6,270 nucleotides of DNA from Aphodousia sp048520025 (GTDB lineage Bacteria; Pseudomonadota; Gammaproteobacteria; Burkholderiales; Burkholderiaceae_F), in assembly GCA_048520025.1 (NCBI GenBank), contig DBFZTP010000010.1:1-6270 (forward strand), written 5' to 3'. Within the stretch, counting starts at the first letter, position 1, and each line of letters begins with the position of its first letter. The position numbers were made by a program, and so were the translations under genes. This document shows positions 5,824 through 6,270 of this stretch, one piece after another. Under the pieces are notes generated by a model that saw nothing but the letters and a program-made list of their open reading frames with translations, searched no databases and was not told the origin of the DNA.

Positions 5824-6270
5824 CTAGGGTTTGAAAATTAGAGTCTTTTTAAACCACACTTTGAGTGGCTTATTGTCGGGTGTTTTAATGGGCCTAAAGA
5901 CAATCGAGTGAATGGACGTTAACGCCGCTTCTTCAAAACCTAAGTTAGGAAGGTCTTTGGTCAGGATTTCAGAGCTTTCCACCTTGCCGTCAACGCCAAC
6001 GAGAAAGCGAACGGTGACTTTTACGGTTTTTGAATAACCGATCGATCGGGCTCGTGAGGGGTATTTGGCAGGGCGCTCATACAAAATTTGATAGTCCAAG
6101 CCTTTGGAACTCATAGCGGTAAAAGAGCCATCGCCATTTGAGAGGTAATTGCCTTGACCCGTACCTGCTCCGGTCCCTGCACCTTGCCCTGAAATCACTT
6201 TTCCTTCTTCACGACTGGGTGTGCCCACTGAACCCGCATAGCCCCCAGTGCCACCGGCGCTCTTTTTAGC
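5824..6270 (-). CDS. TonB-family C-terminal domain protein (energy transducer), 5' end outside window
   Basis: TonB carries inner-membrane proton-motive energy from ExbB/ExbD across the periplasm to TonB-dependent outer-membrane receptors, through a C-terminal domain that grips the receptor's TonB box. The 148 visible residues are a Gly/Ser-rich linker (about 1-45, with GQGAGTGAGTGQG) and a TonB C-terminal fold (about 62-147): the YP at 70-71 with SRAR, then VKVTVRFLVGVDGKV (83-97), a helix with FEEAAL (112-117), FRPIK (125-129) and the final strand VWFKKTLIF (138-146). The frame stays open to the window edge, so the N-terminal membrane anchor and proline-rich region are not visible. A GTG at 6228 is in frame but codes within the protein. 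It converges on the autotransporter. It could be TonB itself or one of the paralogues common in this group; a TolA-like role is less likely given the YP...FxP pattern. Confidence 0.85.
   Translation of the reverse strand, partial: AKKSAGGTGGYAGSVGTPSREEGKVISGQGAGTGAGTGQGNYLSNGDGSFTAMSSKGLDYQILYERPAKYPSRARSIGYSKTVKVTVRFLVGVDGKVESSEILTKDLPNLGFEEAALTSIHSIVFRPIKTPDNKPLKVWFKKTLIFKP

Noticed and set aside
6226..6228. GTG as a start codon for the minus-strand TonB-family gene
   Set aside because: The frame is open for 14 more codons to the window edge, with the same Gly-rich composition. A TonB protein needs an N-terminal membrane anchor that would lie further upstream.

Overview
The window looks like a chromosomal segment of a Gram-negative betaproteobacterium. 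The 5S rRNA reads like those of Burkholderiales. The LPS-export permease genes, the classical autotransporter with an extended signal peptide and the TonB-type protein all require an outer membrane. The moderate G+C content, the ESPR autotransporter and an FNR-type box suggest a host-associated, low-oxygen member of Sutterellaceae (Sutterella, Parasutterella or relatives). That family placement is inference; no search was run.

Layout. Positions 1-90 are the 23S-5S spacer of an rRNA operon, 91-206 is 5S rRNA, and 216-248 is the operon's intrinsic terminator. A short gap (249-347) holds an extended -10 promoter bracketed by an 11-bp direct repeat. It precedes lptF (348-1460) and lptG (1463-2602), a tight two-gene unit ending in a strong GAAA-loop terminator (2619-2647). 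LptF and LptG form the inner-membrane permease of the LptB2FG transporter that extracts LPS for delivery to the outer membrane.

The 195-bp gap 2603-2797 is the most interesting stretch. It has a perfect FNR/ANR-type box (TTGAT-N4-ATCAA, 2690-2703), then a run of nine G (2719-2727) that directly abuts a TAAAAT -10 box (2728-2733), then a leader hairpin followed by five T, then a good Shine-Dalgarno. It drives a 968-residue type Va autotransporter (2798-5704) with an ESPR signal peptide, a beta-helical passenger built largely from two diverged copies of a ~200-residue module, a helical linker and a C-terminal beta-barrel. The architecture suggests an oxygen-responsive surface protein whose transcription is phase-variable through slippage of the G tract, because tract length sets the distance between the activator box and the -10 box.

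Between the autotransporter and the right-hand gene lie two hairpins in a convergent terminator region (5720-5810). On the minus strand, 5824-6270 is the C-terminal part of a TonB-family protein running off the window edge. The genes share an envelope theme: LPS export, a surface-displayed autotransporter and an energy transducer for outer-membrane transport. Apart from lptFG nothing shows that they are co-regulated.
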